A DNA stretch of 48,058 bases, from positions 1 to 48,058 of the forward strand of contig DASYUM010000002.1 in NCBI GenBank assembly GCA_036001225.1, read 5' to 3'. The first letter of the stretch is position 1. Every line of letters starts with the position of its first letter. The position numbers were made by a program, and so were the translations under genes. The DNA comes from DASYUM01 sp036001225 (GTDB lineage Bacteria; Methylomirabilota; Methylomirabilia; Rokubacteriales; DASRDR01). Under the pieces are notes generated by a model. The model was not told the origin of the DNA, ran no database searches, and saw only the letters and a program-made list of their open reading frames with translations. This document shows positions 9,479-16,685 of the stretch, piece by piece.

Positions 9479-9538
9479 GTCGTCCCCGGCCGTCGGCGGC
9501 CCGCCTCCACGTCGTAGCCGGGCCCGGCGGCCGACGAC
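9479..9538. terminator. Imperfect long inverted repeat after oppF-like gene
   Basis: GTCGTC...GGCCG...CGG...GCCCG on the left arm (from 9479) is mirrored by a GC-rich right arm ending GGCCGACGAC (9538). Several bulges interrupt the stem and there is no T-tract. It occupies most of the 99-nt gap and may act as a transcription terminator. Confidence 0.35.
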
Positions 9539-9551
9539 TTCCCGACGGACC

Positions 9552-10532
9552 ATGCGTCGGATCAGCCTCGAGACCATTCGCGAGGCGGCGAGCGTCGTGT
9601 ACGACCTCGCCGTGCGCACCCCACTGGTGCGACTCCACCTCCCGGGAAACCCCGCCGGCACCTCGGCCGGCCCGCTCGAGGTGTACCTGAAGCTGGAGAC
9701 CCTCCAGCCCATCGGCTCGTTCAAGATCCGGGGCGCCTACAACGCGGTGCGCCGGCTACCGCCGGCCGAGCGAGCCCGCGGCGTGTGGACGGTGAGCGCC
9801 GGCAACGCGGCCCAGGGGGTCGCGCTGGCGGCGCGAGCGATGGGAGCGGCTTGCTCGGTGATGGTGATCGAGACCGCGCCCCAGACCAAGCTGCGGGCCA
9901 TCGAGCGCCTCGGGGCCTCGATCGTCAAGGCCAGCTACGACGAGGCCTGGCGGACCGTGGAGTCCGGCGGCTCCGATCGCATGCCGGGGACATTCGTGCA
10001 CCCGTTCGACGACGACCGCTTCATCAGCGGGAACGGCACCATCGGGCTCGAGATCGTCGAGGATCTGCCAGACGTCGACGCGGTGGTCGCGCCGCTCGGG
10101 GGCGGCGGGCTCCTCTCCGGCATCGCCTGCGCGCTGCGGGCGCTGCGGCCGAGCGTGCGGGTCTACGCGGCGGAACCGGAGACGGCGGCGCCCCTGGCGA
10201 CCTCGCTCGCCGCCGGGCGGGCCAGCTACTTCCCGGATTGGCGCCCATCGTTCGTCGACGGCGCCGGCGGCAAGTCGGTGCTGCCGACGATGTGGCCGCT
10301 GCTCTCGCAGTGGCTCAGCGGCTCGATCGTGGTCTCCCTCGACGACGTCGGCCGGGCCATGCGCGAGGTGGCCGATCGAGTCCACGTCATCGCCGAGGGC
10401 GCGGCCGGCTGCGCGGTGGCGGCGGCGCTCAGCGGCCGCGCCGGGCCTGGCAAGGTGGTGGCTGTGGTATCGGGCGGAAACATCGACCTCGGCACGTTCG
10501 CCTCGGTGGTCGGCGCCGGCCCGACCGGCTGA
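9552..10532 (+). CDS. Threonine/serine dehydratase-like PLP enzyme
   Basis: A 326-aa fold-type II PLP enzyme. The lysine that binds PLP is in QPIGSFKIRGAYNA (about residue 59), and the glycine-rich phosphate loop is PLGGGGLLSG. The family catalyses beta-elimination of threonine or serine to a 2-keto acid and ammonia; related members are serine racemase and hydroxy-amino-acid dehydratases. It lacks the C-terminal ACT regulatory domain of biosynthetic IlvA, so it is of the catabolic type. The loop usually read as SAGNHAQG is SAGNAAQG here, with Ala for the common His. It follows the oppF-like gene after 99 nt. The exact substrate is uncertain. Confidence 0.8.
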   Translation: MRRISLETIREAASVVYDLAVRTPLVRLHLPGNPAGTSAGPLEVYLKLETLQPIGSFKIRGAYNAVRRLPPAERARGVWTVSAGNAAQGVALAARAMGAACSVMVIETAPQTKLRAIERLGASIVKASYDEAWRTVESGGSDRMPGTFVHPFDDDRFISGNGTIGLEIVEDLPDVDAVVAPLGGGGLLSGIACALRALRPSVRVYAAEPETAAPLATSLAAGRASYFPDWRPSFVDGAGGKSVLPTMWPLLSQWLSGSIVVSLDDVGRAMREVADRVHVIAEGAAGCAVAAALSGRAGPGKVVAVVSGGNIDLGTFASVVGAGPTG

Positions 10533-10579
10533 GCCGAATCGCATTCGCCGGGACCTTCCCGGTCGCGCGGGGCGGTTCC

Positions 10580-11389
10580 ATGCCAGTACTGATCCGACAG
10601 CCAGCGGTGGCCGGGATGTTCTACCCGGCCGATCCCACCGTCCTCGACGCCGAGTTGACCCAGCTCATGCCGGTCCGCCGGGCCGTCCCCGCCCGGGCTG
10701 CCGTCGTCCCCCACGCCGGCTGGATGTACTCGGGAGCCGTCGCCGGAGAGACCTACGCGCAGGTGGCGATCCCGCGGCTCGCGCTCTTGCTCGGACCGAA
10801 CCACACCGGTCTCGGCGAACCCGGGGCGCTGGTGGCGGCCGGCGCCTGGCGCTATCCCGGGGGCAGCGTGCCGGTGGCCCGGGAGCTGGCGACCGCGTTG
10901 CTGGCGGCGTCACCCGACCTCGCGGACGACCCGCGAGGCCACGTCCGCGAGCACGCCCTCGAGGTCCAGGTGCCCTTCCTCCACCGGCGCCGCCCCGACC
11001 TGGAGATCGTGCCCGTCACGCTCGGCCGGGTCGACCCCGGGTTCTGCCGCGCCATCGGCGAAGCGGTCGGCCGGGTGGCCGCCGACTGGCCGGAGCCGGT
11101 GCTCGTCGTGGACTCCACCGACCTGAACCACTACGAGTCGCAGGTGGTGTCGAACCGGAAGGATCGCCTGGTCATCGACGCCATCCTGGCCCTCGACCCC
11201 GAAGGCCTCTGGCAGACGGTCCGGTCCCACGACATCTCGATGTGCGGGATCGCCCCGACCCAGGCGCTCCTGTGGGCGGCGCCGGGCCTGGGGATCCAAT
11301 CGGCCCGGCTCGTGCGCTACCAGACCTCGGGCGACGTCTCCGGCGACCTGACCCGCGTCGTCGGCTACGCGGGGATCATCCTGGAGTAG
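10580..11389 (+). CDS. amrB: MEMO1 family protein (AmmeMemoRadiSam system protein B)
   Basis: The 269-aa product has the hallmarks of the MEMO/AmmeMemoRadiSam B family: start IRQPAVAGMFYPADP, then VPHAGWMYSG (His45), LLGPNHTG (His75), REHALEVQVPFL and a STDLNHY segment. In human MEMO1 the equivalent His/Cys residues line a metal site related to extradiol dioxygenases. The biochemical role in bacteria is not established. In many genomes it sits beside an AMMECR1 protein and a radical SAM enzyme; neither is adjacent here, although an unrelated B12-type radical SAM gene lies at 13419-14750. The ATG at 10580 gives the normal length. Confidence 0.88.
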   Translation: MPVLIRQPAVAGMFYPADPTVLDAELTQLMPVRRAVPARAAVVPHAGWMYSGAVAGETYAQVAIPRLALLLGPNHTGLGEPGALVAAGAWRYPGGSVPVARELATALLAASPDLADDPRGHVREHALEVQVPFLHRRRPDLEIVPVTLGRVDPGFCRAIGEAVGRVAADWPEPVLVVDSTDLNHYESQVVSNRKDRLVIDAILALDPEGLWQTVRSHDISMCGIAPTQALLWAAPGLGIQSARLVRYQTSGDVSGDLTRVVGYAGIILE

Positions 11390-11393
11390 GTTT

Positions 11394-11422
11394 TCGGAGG
11401 GGGCCTCCACGGTCCCCTCCGA
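11394..11422. terminator. Bidirectional hairpin terminator between convergent genes
   Basis: TCGGAGGGGGCC (11394-11405) pairs with GGTCCCCTCCGA (11411-11422), a 12-bp stem with one G-T wobble and a 5-nt loop TCCAC. It lies in the 56-nt gap between the convergent MEMO and ketoacyl-synthase genes, with TTTT on its left side that would serve the minus-strand transcript. A near-identical hairpin follows the ddl gene at 46387-46415. Confidence 0.7.
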
Positions 11423-11445
11423 GACCTCACGCCCCCTCCGGGGAG

Positions 11446-12693
11446 TCAGGCGCCCGCCAGCCGCGCCACCAGCAGCGAGACGCAATGCCCACCGAACGCG
11501 AAGGCGTTCACCAGCGCGACGTCCACGTCCAATTCGCGCGCCCGGTTCGGCACGTAGTCGAGGTCGCAGGCCGGATCGGGGTCCTCGTAGTTGATGGTCG
11601 GGTGCACGACGCGGTCCCGGATCGAGAGGACCGCCGCGATGAGTCCGACTGCGGCCGAGGCGCCGATCGAGTGTCCGATCATGGACTTGGTCGCGCTGAC
11701 ACAGACCCGGGAGGCGTGCCGGCCGAGCGCCTTCCGCACGGCGGCCGTCTCCATCCGGTCATTGAGCGGGGTCGAGGTCCCGTGCGCATTGACGTAGTGG
11801 ACATCGGCCGGCCGACGGCCGGCGTCGTGGAGCGCGCCCGCCATGGCCGCCGCGGCCGCGTCCCCCCGCGGGTCGGGGGTCGTGAGGTGACGCGCCTCGC
11901 TGGTCATGCCGACGCCGGCCAGCTCGGCATAGATGGAGGCGCCGCGACGGCGGGCGTGGTCGAGCTCTTCCAGCACCAGCATGCCGGCCCCCTCCCCGAC
12001 CACGAAGCCGTCGCGGCGGCGGTCGAAGGGGCGGGACGCCTTCTCCGGCTCGTCGTTCCGGGTCGAGACGGCGTGGAGCGCGTCGAAGGCGGCGACGTAC
12101 AGGGCGCACGAGATGTCCTCGGTTCCCCCGGCCACCATGACCTCGGCGTCCCCCGACCGGATCAGCCGCGCCGCGAGGCCGATCGCGTGGCCGGCCGCCG
12201 CGCAGCCCGAGGCGGTGGCAAAGCTGGGACCGCGGAATCCGAACTCCAGCGCGACGTGGGCGGCGGCGGCGTTCGGCATGACGCGGGGAGCGCACCGCGG
12301 ATGGATGGCCTGAATCCCCTGCTCGAGATAGTTCTGGGTCTGCCGGACGGTCTCGGCCAGGTCGCCGATGCCGGTCCCCACGATGGTGCCGCAGTGGGCG
12401 AGGTTCAGGGCGGGATCCGCCAGCCGGGCGTCCCGGTGCGCCTCCTGAGCAGCGGCCAGCGCGAACTGCGAGCCACGGCCGAGCCGGTCCACGGGCTGAC
12501 GAAACCCGAGCCGGGCCGGATCGAAACCGCGGACCTCGGCGCCGATCCGGCAGCGGCAGCCTTCGGAGGCCAGTCGAGGAAGGTAGGTCACGGCGCTCCG
12601 ACCCGCGAGCAGGGCCTGCCAGGTCGAGGCCACGTCGTTGCCGGCCGGCGTGATGCAGCCGAGGCCGGTCACCACCACCCGGCGGCGGGTCAC
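11446..12693 (-). CDS. Beta-ketoacyl-ACP synthase, FabF/KAS II-like
   Basis: A 415-aa condensing enzyme that elongates an acyl chain on acyl carrier protein by decarboxylative Claisen condensation. The start RRRVVVTGLGCITPAGND is the FabF signature. The catalytic triad is intact: Cys164 (FATASGCAAAGHAIG), His304 (NAHGTSTPLND) and His341 (KSMIGHSIGASA), with Lys336. The GTG start overlaps the ACP stop by 4 nt (GTGA). Pairing with a dedicated ACP, a small membrane protein and a B12-type radical SAM enzyme makes a secondary-lipid or polyketide role more likely than housekeeping fatty-acid synthesis. That role is inferred. Confidence 0.92.
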   Translation of the reverse strand: MTRRRVVVTGLGCITPAGNDVASTWQALLAGRSAVTYLPRLASEGCRCRIGAEVRGFDPARLGFRQPVDRLGRGSQFALAAAQEAHRDARLADPALNLAHCGTIVGTGIGDLAETVRQTQNYLEQGIQAIHPRCAPRVMPNAAAAHVALEFGFRGPSFATASGCAAAGHAIGLAARLIRSGDAEVMVAGGTEDISCALYVAAFDALHAVSTRNDEPEKASRPFDRRRDGFVVGEGAGMLVLEELDHARRRGASIYAELAGVGMTSEARHLTTPDPRGDAAAAAMAGALHDAGRRPADVHYVNAHGTSTPLNDRMETAAVRKALGRHASRVCVSATKSMIGHSIGASAAVGLIAAVLSIRDRVVHPTINYEDPDPACDLDYVPNRARELDVDVALVNAFAFGGHCVSLLVARLAGA

Positions 12694-12941
12694 GGGATCT
12701 CCGCCCGGTCCCGCACGTACCGGATGGCATCGGCGACCGTGCGGATCTCGGCCGCCGCCTCGTCCGGGATCGGGACGCCGAAGATCTGCTCGAACTCGAA
12801 CACCAGCTCCAGAAGATCCAGCGAGTCCGCGCCCAGATCCTCGCGGAGGCGGGCCTCGAGCGCAATCGCCGACGGCGGCTTCTTGAAATGCTGCGCCGCG
12901 ATGGCTCTGACTCGGGATTCGACCTCCGCCGCCGGGACCAT
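12690..12941 (-). CDS. Acyl carrier protein
   Basis: An 83-aa carrier protein with the phosphopantetheine attachment motif LGADSLDLLELV, Ser40 being the attachment site, in the usual acidic four-helix pattern. ATG 12941 has GGGGAGG before it; the longer open frame upstream reads Arg/Pro-rich and is not coding. It lies 13 nt after the small membrane-protein gene and overlaps the ketoacyl-synthase gene by 4 nt, so it is very probably the carrier for that enzyme. Its basic stretch (QHFKKPP) and position suggest a specialised rather than a primary AcpP. Confidence 0.9.
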   Translation of the reverse strand: MVPAAEVESRVRAIAAQHFKKPPSAIALEARLREDLGADSLDLLELVFEFEQIFGVPIPDEAAAEIRTVADAIRYVRDRAEIP

Positions 12942-12954
12942 GCCGCCTCCCCTC

Positions 12955-13422
12955 TCAGGTCCCCGGGTGCTGGCCGCCGCCCTCGGCGGGCGGACCGCCC
13001 CCCAGGGCCGGCAGGTCCGTGCGGCAGGCGCCGACACTCACCACGAAGACCCCGAGACAGAACCCCAGGACCGGCGGGCCGGCCAGGTGGACGGCGCGCG
13101 CCGCCGGCCACGCCGCCTCCACGGCGAGGGCGGCCGGCACCGCGGCGCTGCCGACCAGCAGGAGCCAGCTGGCCACGTGCCGGGCGGCGGTCGGCAGCGC
13201 CAGTCGGTCCAGCCAGGCCCCGAGGACGATGTTGAGGACGGGCAGCATGATCGCCGCGATGTGGGCCAGGCGGAGCAGCCGGCGGGACAGGTTGTCGTAC
13301 TCCAGGAGCCAGGCCGGGACCGACACCACCGGCACGAAGGCGTAGAGCGAGGTCCCCAGACCGGCCAGCAGGCCCAGCGACAGGACGATGAGCCCGCCCT
13401 TCACGTTCCGGGCGCCGATCAT
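12955..13422 (-). CDS. Small integral membrane protein in radical SAM/ACP operon
   Basis: A 155-aa hydrophobic protein with about four transmembrane segments: GLIVLSLGLLAGLGTSLYAF, HIAAIMLPVLNIVLGAWL, VASWLLLVGSAAVPAALAV and GPPVLGFCLGVFVVSVGAC. No catalytic motif is recognised. Its ATG overlaps the radical SAM stop by 4 nt (ATGA), and the ACP gene starts 13 nt after its stop, so it is translated with both. His54 within a hydrophobic helix could be functional. It may handle a membrane-embedded lipid substrate or product, but that is a guess from context. Confidence 0.75.
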   Translation of the reverse strand: MIGARNVKGGLIVLSLGLLAGLGTSLYAFVPVVSVPAWLLEYDNLSRRLLRLAHIAAIMLPVLNIVLGAWLDRLALPTAARHVASWLLLVGSAAVPAALAVEAAWPAARAVHLAGPPVLGFCLGVFVVSVGACRTDLPALGGGPPAEGGGQHPGT

Positions 13423-14750
13423 GGCCCGACCGGCTGGTCGACGCGCGGCCGCCCCCGCTCCAGGTACCGGAGGCGGCGCCGCCGCGTTTCCTCGGGCGTG
13501 TAGAGCGCCCCCATCAGGTACTCGAGGCCCTGCTCGAGCTCCTCGACCGACATGCGCTTCGGCACGAAGTTGACGTCGAAGAGCGTGCAGCGCTCCCAGT
13601 AGCGCGCCCGGAGCAGCCGGCCCTCGGCCTTCAGGCGCCGGTAGAGCGCCGTCCCCGGAAACGGCGTCAGGACCGTGATCTGCACCTCCAGGAGGCCGCT
13701 CGATGTCACGAAGCGCTCGATCTCCTCGAAGATGTCCGGCGTGTCGTGGTCGAGGCCCACGATGAAGCAGCCATCGACGGTGACGCCCCGACGCTGGACG
13801 GCCTCGATGGCTCGCCGGTAGCCGTCGTGCCGGCGGGCCTTCCAGTCGTGGGCCTCGATCCCGCGCAGCGAGGCCCGGTTGGGCGATTCGAAGCCGATCA
13901 GGACCTGACGGCAGCCGCTCTGGCCGAGGAGATCGAGCAGCTCGGGATCGTCCGCCACCGAGACGTCGGTCTCGGTGAACCAGTGCACCTCCTCGCCGGC
14001 GATCGCCCGCACCAGCTCCTTGGCCCAGCGCTTGTGGACGAAGGTGTTGTCGTCGGCCAGCTCGATGAAGGGGTGGCGGATCTGCCGCTTGGCCGCCCGG
14101 ATGTCGTCCACCACCCGGGCCACCGGCTTCGTCTTGTAGCCGCCGAAGATCTTGGACGCGGCGCAGAACTCGCAGTCGAGCGGGCAGCCGCGGGTCGTCT
14201 GGATGGGGATGCGGTTGTACCGCTCGGGGTCGAGGAGATCGAAGCGGGGCGGGGGCACGGCGGCCAGGTCCACGTCCCCGACGCCCGCGTTCCGATAGAG
14301 CCTGGCCAGCCCGCCCGCCTCCCAGTCGCCCAGCAGGCGCGGCCACAGCCGTTCTCCCTCCCCGACCACGACGGCGTCGGCGTGCTCGGTCGCCTCCTCG
14401 GGCAGGAGCGTGCAGTGGAGCCCCCCCAGGACCACGGTCGTCCCCCGGCGCCGGTAGAAGTCGGCGATCCGGTACATGACGTCGGACTTGGCGGTGAACG
14501 AGCTGATCCCCACCAGATCGAACCGGTGGGCCTCGAGGACGGCGGGATCGAAGTCGGGGCACTCCAGATACGCGACGTCGTAGCGCTCGGGGGTCACCGC
14601 GGCCAGCGTCAGCAAGCCGAGCGACGGCATGCTGGCGATCGTCCGGGCCCGCTCGACGAAGCCGGGCAGCGTCACCCCGAGCCGGATCAGCCGCTCGTTG
14701 TAGACCCGCAGCCCGCTCACCGCGATCAGGCCCAGCTTCGGCCGTTTCAT
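13419..14750 (-). CDS. B12-binding-type radical SAM enzyme
   Basis: A 443-aa protein with an N-terminal Rossmann domain of the cobalamin-binding type (residues about 45-150; LVGISSFTAKSD, VVLGGLHCTLLPEEA, VVVGEGE) and a radical SAM barrel whose cluster-binding cysteines are Cys189, Cys193 and Cys196 in TRGCPLDCEFC. The C-terminal part (FVTSSGLLEVQITVLTPFPG, FVPKRMSVEELEQGL) matches the subgroup carrying a DUF4070-like tail. Relatives methylate or rearrange unreactive carbons, for example in hopanoid tailoring. It is the first of four overlapping genes ending in ACP and a ketoacyl synthase, so an acyl or isoprenoid lipid substrate is plausible. The exact reaction is unknown. Confidence 0.88.
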   Translation of the reverse strand: MKRPKLGLIAVSGLRVYNERLIRLGVTLPGFVERARTIASMPSLGLLTLAAVTPERYDVAYLECPDFDPAVLEAHRFDLVGISSFTAKSDVMYRIADFYRRRGTTVVLGGLHCTLLPEEATEHADAVVVGEGERLWPRLLGDWEAGGLARLYRNAGVGDVDLAAVPPPRFDLLDPERYNRIPIQTTRGCPLDCEFCAASKIFGGYKTKPVARVVDDIRAAKRQIRHPFIELADDNTFVHKRWAKELVRAIAGEEVHWFTETDVSVADDPELLDLLGQSGCRQVLIGFESPNRASLRGIEAHDWKARRHDGYRRAIEAVQRRGVTVDGCFIVGLDHDTPDIFEEIERFVTSSGLLEVQITVLTPFPGTALYRRLKAEGRLLRARYWERCTLFDVNFVPKRMSVEELEQGLEYLMGALYTPEETRRRRLRYLERGRPRVDQPVGP

Positions 14751-14792
14751 CGGTCGCCCCTCCCGCCCCGAGCGCTACGACACCGCGTCCGG

Positions 14793-15620
14793 CTACGGCA
14801 GGCTGTTCCAGACGACGACGAACGCCTGGGCGATCTCGCCGTACCCCTCGGCGTTGGCGTGGATGTTCGGGCCTTGCGGCGGTGGGACGCACATCCACGT
14901 CCAGTCGCAGATCCGCTGGACGTTGGTGGGATTTCCCGTCACGGGATCCGGCGTGGAGTTGTAGGAGTCGAAGGCGGTTGCCACGTCGGCCACGGGAACC
15001 CCAAAGGCCCCATAGACGGGCGCCAGCGTGAAGTCGTTCAGCAAAATCTGAAGCGTCGTCGACGCGGACGAGACGACCACGAACGGGTTGTAGTAGTTCA
15101 TGCCGATGATCGGGACGTCGGGAGCGACGCTCGTCAGCACGAAAAGGACGTAAGGCAGATTGGAGCCAATGTCCCCGAGCGCCTGGCCGATGCAGTACGC
15201 CTGCGCTGTCCCGCTCAAGCTCGCGCACGGCTCGACGTCATTCGCCCCGACGTCGATGGTGATCAGCGCGATCTTCCCCGGGTGGGCCTGGATGAAGGCC
15301 ACCGCCTGGGCGAGCTGCGAGCCCTGCTCGTAGGCGCAGAGGCCGCCAGAGACCATCGTGATGCTGGTCTCGCCCGGACAGCCGAGCTTGTGAAGCTTCA
15401 GGCCCGGCGTCGTGGTCCGAAGCGCCTCGAACAGCTGGTCCGCATACCCGTCCGGCGTCGGGTGGTTCTCACCGGACGGCGTCGGCTGGATGCCGACCGA
15501 CAGCGAGGTGCCCAGCGAGACGTAGAAGGCCCCGCCGGCCGCAGCCAGGGCGGGGGTGGTCAGGGCGCTGAGCAGGCTGACGAGGATCTGGATCACGAGG
15601 AGTCCGCGTCGGGTTCGCAT
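14793..15620 (-). CDS. Secreted SGNH/GDSL hydrolase
   Basis: The 275-aa protein starts with a signal peptide (LLVIQILVSLLSALTTPALAAAGG). It carries SGNH-hydrolase blocks: FYVSLGTSLSVG with the nucleophile Ser in block I, and VGANDV (block III). Block V reads GPNIHANAEGY: the His is present but the usual Asp just before it is replaced (Asn at -2, Pro at -3). Such enzymes cleave esters of lipids or polysaccharides outside the cytoplasm. There are five or more cysteines in the mature part, suggesting disulfides. It lies 42 nt upstream of the radical SAM gene on the same strand with GGAGGG before its ATG, and may head that operon. The substrate is unknown. Confidence 0.82.
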   Translation of the reverse strand: MRTRRGLLVIQILVSLLSALTTPALAAAGGAFYVSLGTSLSVGIQPTPSGENHPTPDGYADQLFEALRTTTPGLKLHKLGCPGETSITMVSGGLCAYEQGSQLAQAVAFIQAHPGKIALITIDVGANDVEPCASLSGTAQAYCIGQALGDIGSNLPYVLFVLTSVAPDVPIIGMNYYNPFVVVSSASTTLQILLNDFTLAPVYGAFGVPVADVATAFDSYNSTPDPVTGNPTNVQRICDWTWMCVPPPQGPNIHANAEGYGEIAQAFVVVWNSLP

Positions 15621-15767
15621 CGGTCTGCCCTCCCTCTGGGTTTAGGGTTGAGGTGGTCGGTGGCCCCTCGACGTCCCGGTCTTCAGGCAACGAGCGCGCC
15701 AGTTGCAGAAACTCCGCGTGGACGCAGGCGGTTTGGCGCGCTGGGGTCCGATCAGGCCCGCGGTGAT

Positions 15768-15784
15768 GTGGGGGAACCTCCGCC
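15768..15784 (+). repeat. 17-bp element, copy 1
   Basis: GTGGGGGAACCTCCGCC; a second copy with two central changes lies at 16627-16643. They flank the gene at 15814-16479. A further partial match (TGGGGGAAACT) follows directly at about 15790. Confidence 0.4.
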
Positions 15785-15813
15785 GGAACTGGGGGAAACT
15801 GGGCACCACGCGC

Positions 15814-16479
15814 TCAAACCCGGACGCGGAGGTACTGCTTGGAGGATCGGCCCAGCCCGCTCATCCACGTCCAGGCATACAGGGTGTCCTCGCCGGTCAT
15901 CACGGCCACGACGTGGCTCTCGCGGAGATGCGGGACGCCCATGCTCGCGTAGCGCTCGTAGTCGAGGGCGACCCGGAGGAGGTCCGGGGCGCGCCCGGCC
16001 AGCACCGCCGAGGCATCCAGGGTATAGACGCCGTGGACCCGGTCGAGGGCGATGGCCACCCGTCCGGTCCGGGCCAGGGCGTCCATGTCCTGGGTCGGGT
16101 CGATCTCGAACCGGACGTGGGCGGCGGCGAGGACCGGCCACGCCAGGAGGAGCAGCGCCGAGGCCAGGACGCGGAGCCCGACGGATCCCGCGTCGGCGCG
16201 TGGCACCAGCGCGAGAAGGCGCGTCCACCACCTCCGCCCTCCCCGGCTGCGAGCCTGCCCGTCCTTCCGGGTCAGGATCGGGAACACGAGGAAGAAGACC
16301 ACGGGGACGCCGAGCAGCCACAGGCAGCTGGCCGCCTCGTGGGTGAGGGCGTACGCGGGGCCGAAGACCAAGTGAGCGGGGTCGGGCGTGAATCCCGGCG
16401 GGACCATCGCCGCCACTTCGCCCAGTGCGGCCGTCCGGGGATCCGTGGCAACCCGCCGCATCACTGCGCCCGTGGTCAT
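15814..16479 (-). CDS. Two-helix membrane protein of unknown function
   Basis: I do not recognise this 221-aa protein. Two transmembrane helices are visible (SCLWLLGVPVVFFLVFPIL near residue 60; VLASALLLLAWPVLAAAHV near 110). They are separated by a basic loop, and a C-terminal soluble domain of about 95 residues begins HVRFEIDPTQDMDAL and ends YAWTWMSGLGRSSKQYLRV. The soluble part should be extracytoplasmic if the basic loop is inside. GGAGGAGGG upstream favours the ATG at 16479 over 16485 by spacing. It is transcribed away from the 1348-aa regulator, sharing a 206-nt upstream region, so the two may be coregulated. Confidence 0.6.
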   Translation of the reverse strand: MTTGAVMRRVATDPRTAALGEVAAMVPPGFTPDPAHLVFGPAYALTHEAASCLWLLGVPVVFFLVFPILTRKDGQARSRGGRRWWTRLLALVPRADAGSVGLRVLASALLLLAWPVLAAAHVRFEIDPTQDMDALARTGRVAIALDRVHGVYTLDASAVLAGRAPDLLRVALDYERYASMGVPHLRESHVVAVMTGEDTLYAWTWMSGLGRSSKQYLRVRV

Positions 16480-16626
16480 CGCCATCCCTCCTCCGCGTCC
16501 GGGAGTCTCGACGTCGCCGGATCGAGGCAACCGGAGTGCCAGAGGCGTTGGCCGAACGAAAACGCGCAGTTGGGCCGCGTCGTCGGGGCGGCCGCTCGGA
16601 GGGCGGCGGGCCCGGCGCCGGCGGCA

Positions 16627-16643
16627 GTGGGGGAAAATCCGCC
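16627..16643 (+). repeat. 17-bp element, copy 2, in divergent promoter region
   Basis: GTGGGGGAAAATCCGCC, matching 15768-15784 except at the two central positions. It lies in the shared upstream region of the 15814-16479 and 16686-20732 genes and could be an operator. GGCGG to its left and CCGCC at its end form a short inverted repeat. Confidence 0.4.
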
Positions 16644-16670
16644 AGTAGTGACCGCGGCGCCCGGCCGGGG

Positions 16671-16676
16671 TAAGAT
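16671..16676 (+). promoter_or_regulatory. Possible -10 element directly before the 16686 gene
   Basis: TAAGAT ends 9 nt before the ATG. If used, transcription would start within about 3 nt of the start codon and the mRNA would be nearly leaderless, which fits the absence of a Shine-Dalgarno sequence. No good -35 is seen. Confidence 0.35.
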
Positions 16677-16685
16677 ACCCGCCAC

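Noticed and set aside
16621..16685. Sigma-54 promoter before the large regulator
   Set aside because: No GG-N10-GC core of the TGGCAC-N5-TTGCA type is present; only a -10-like TAAGAT is visible.
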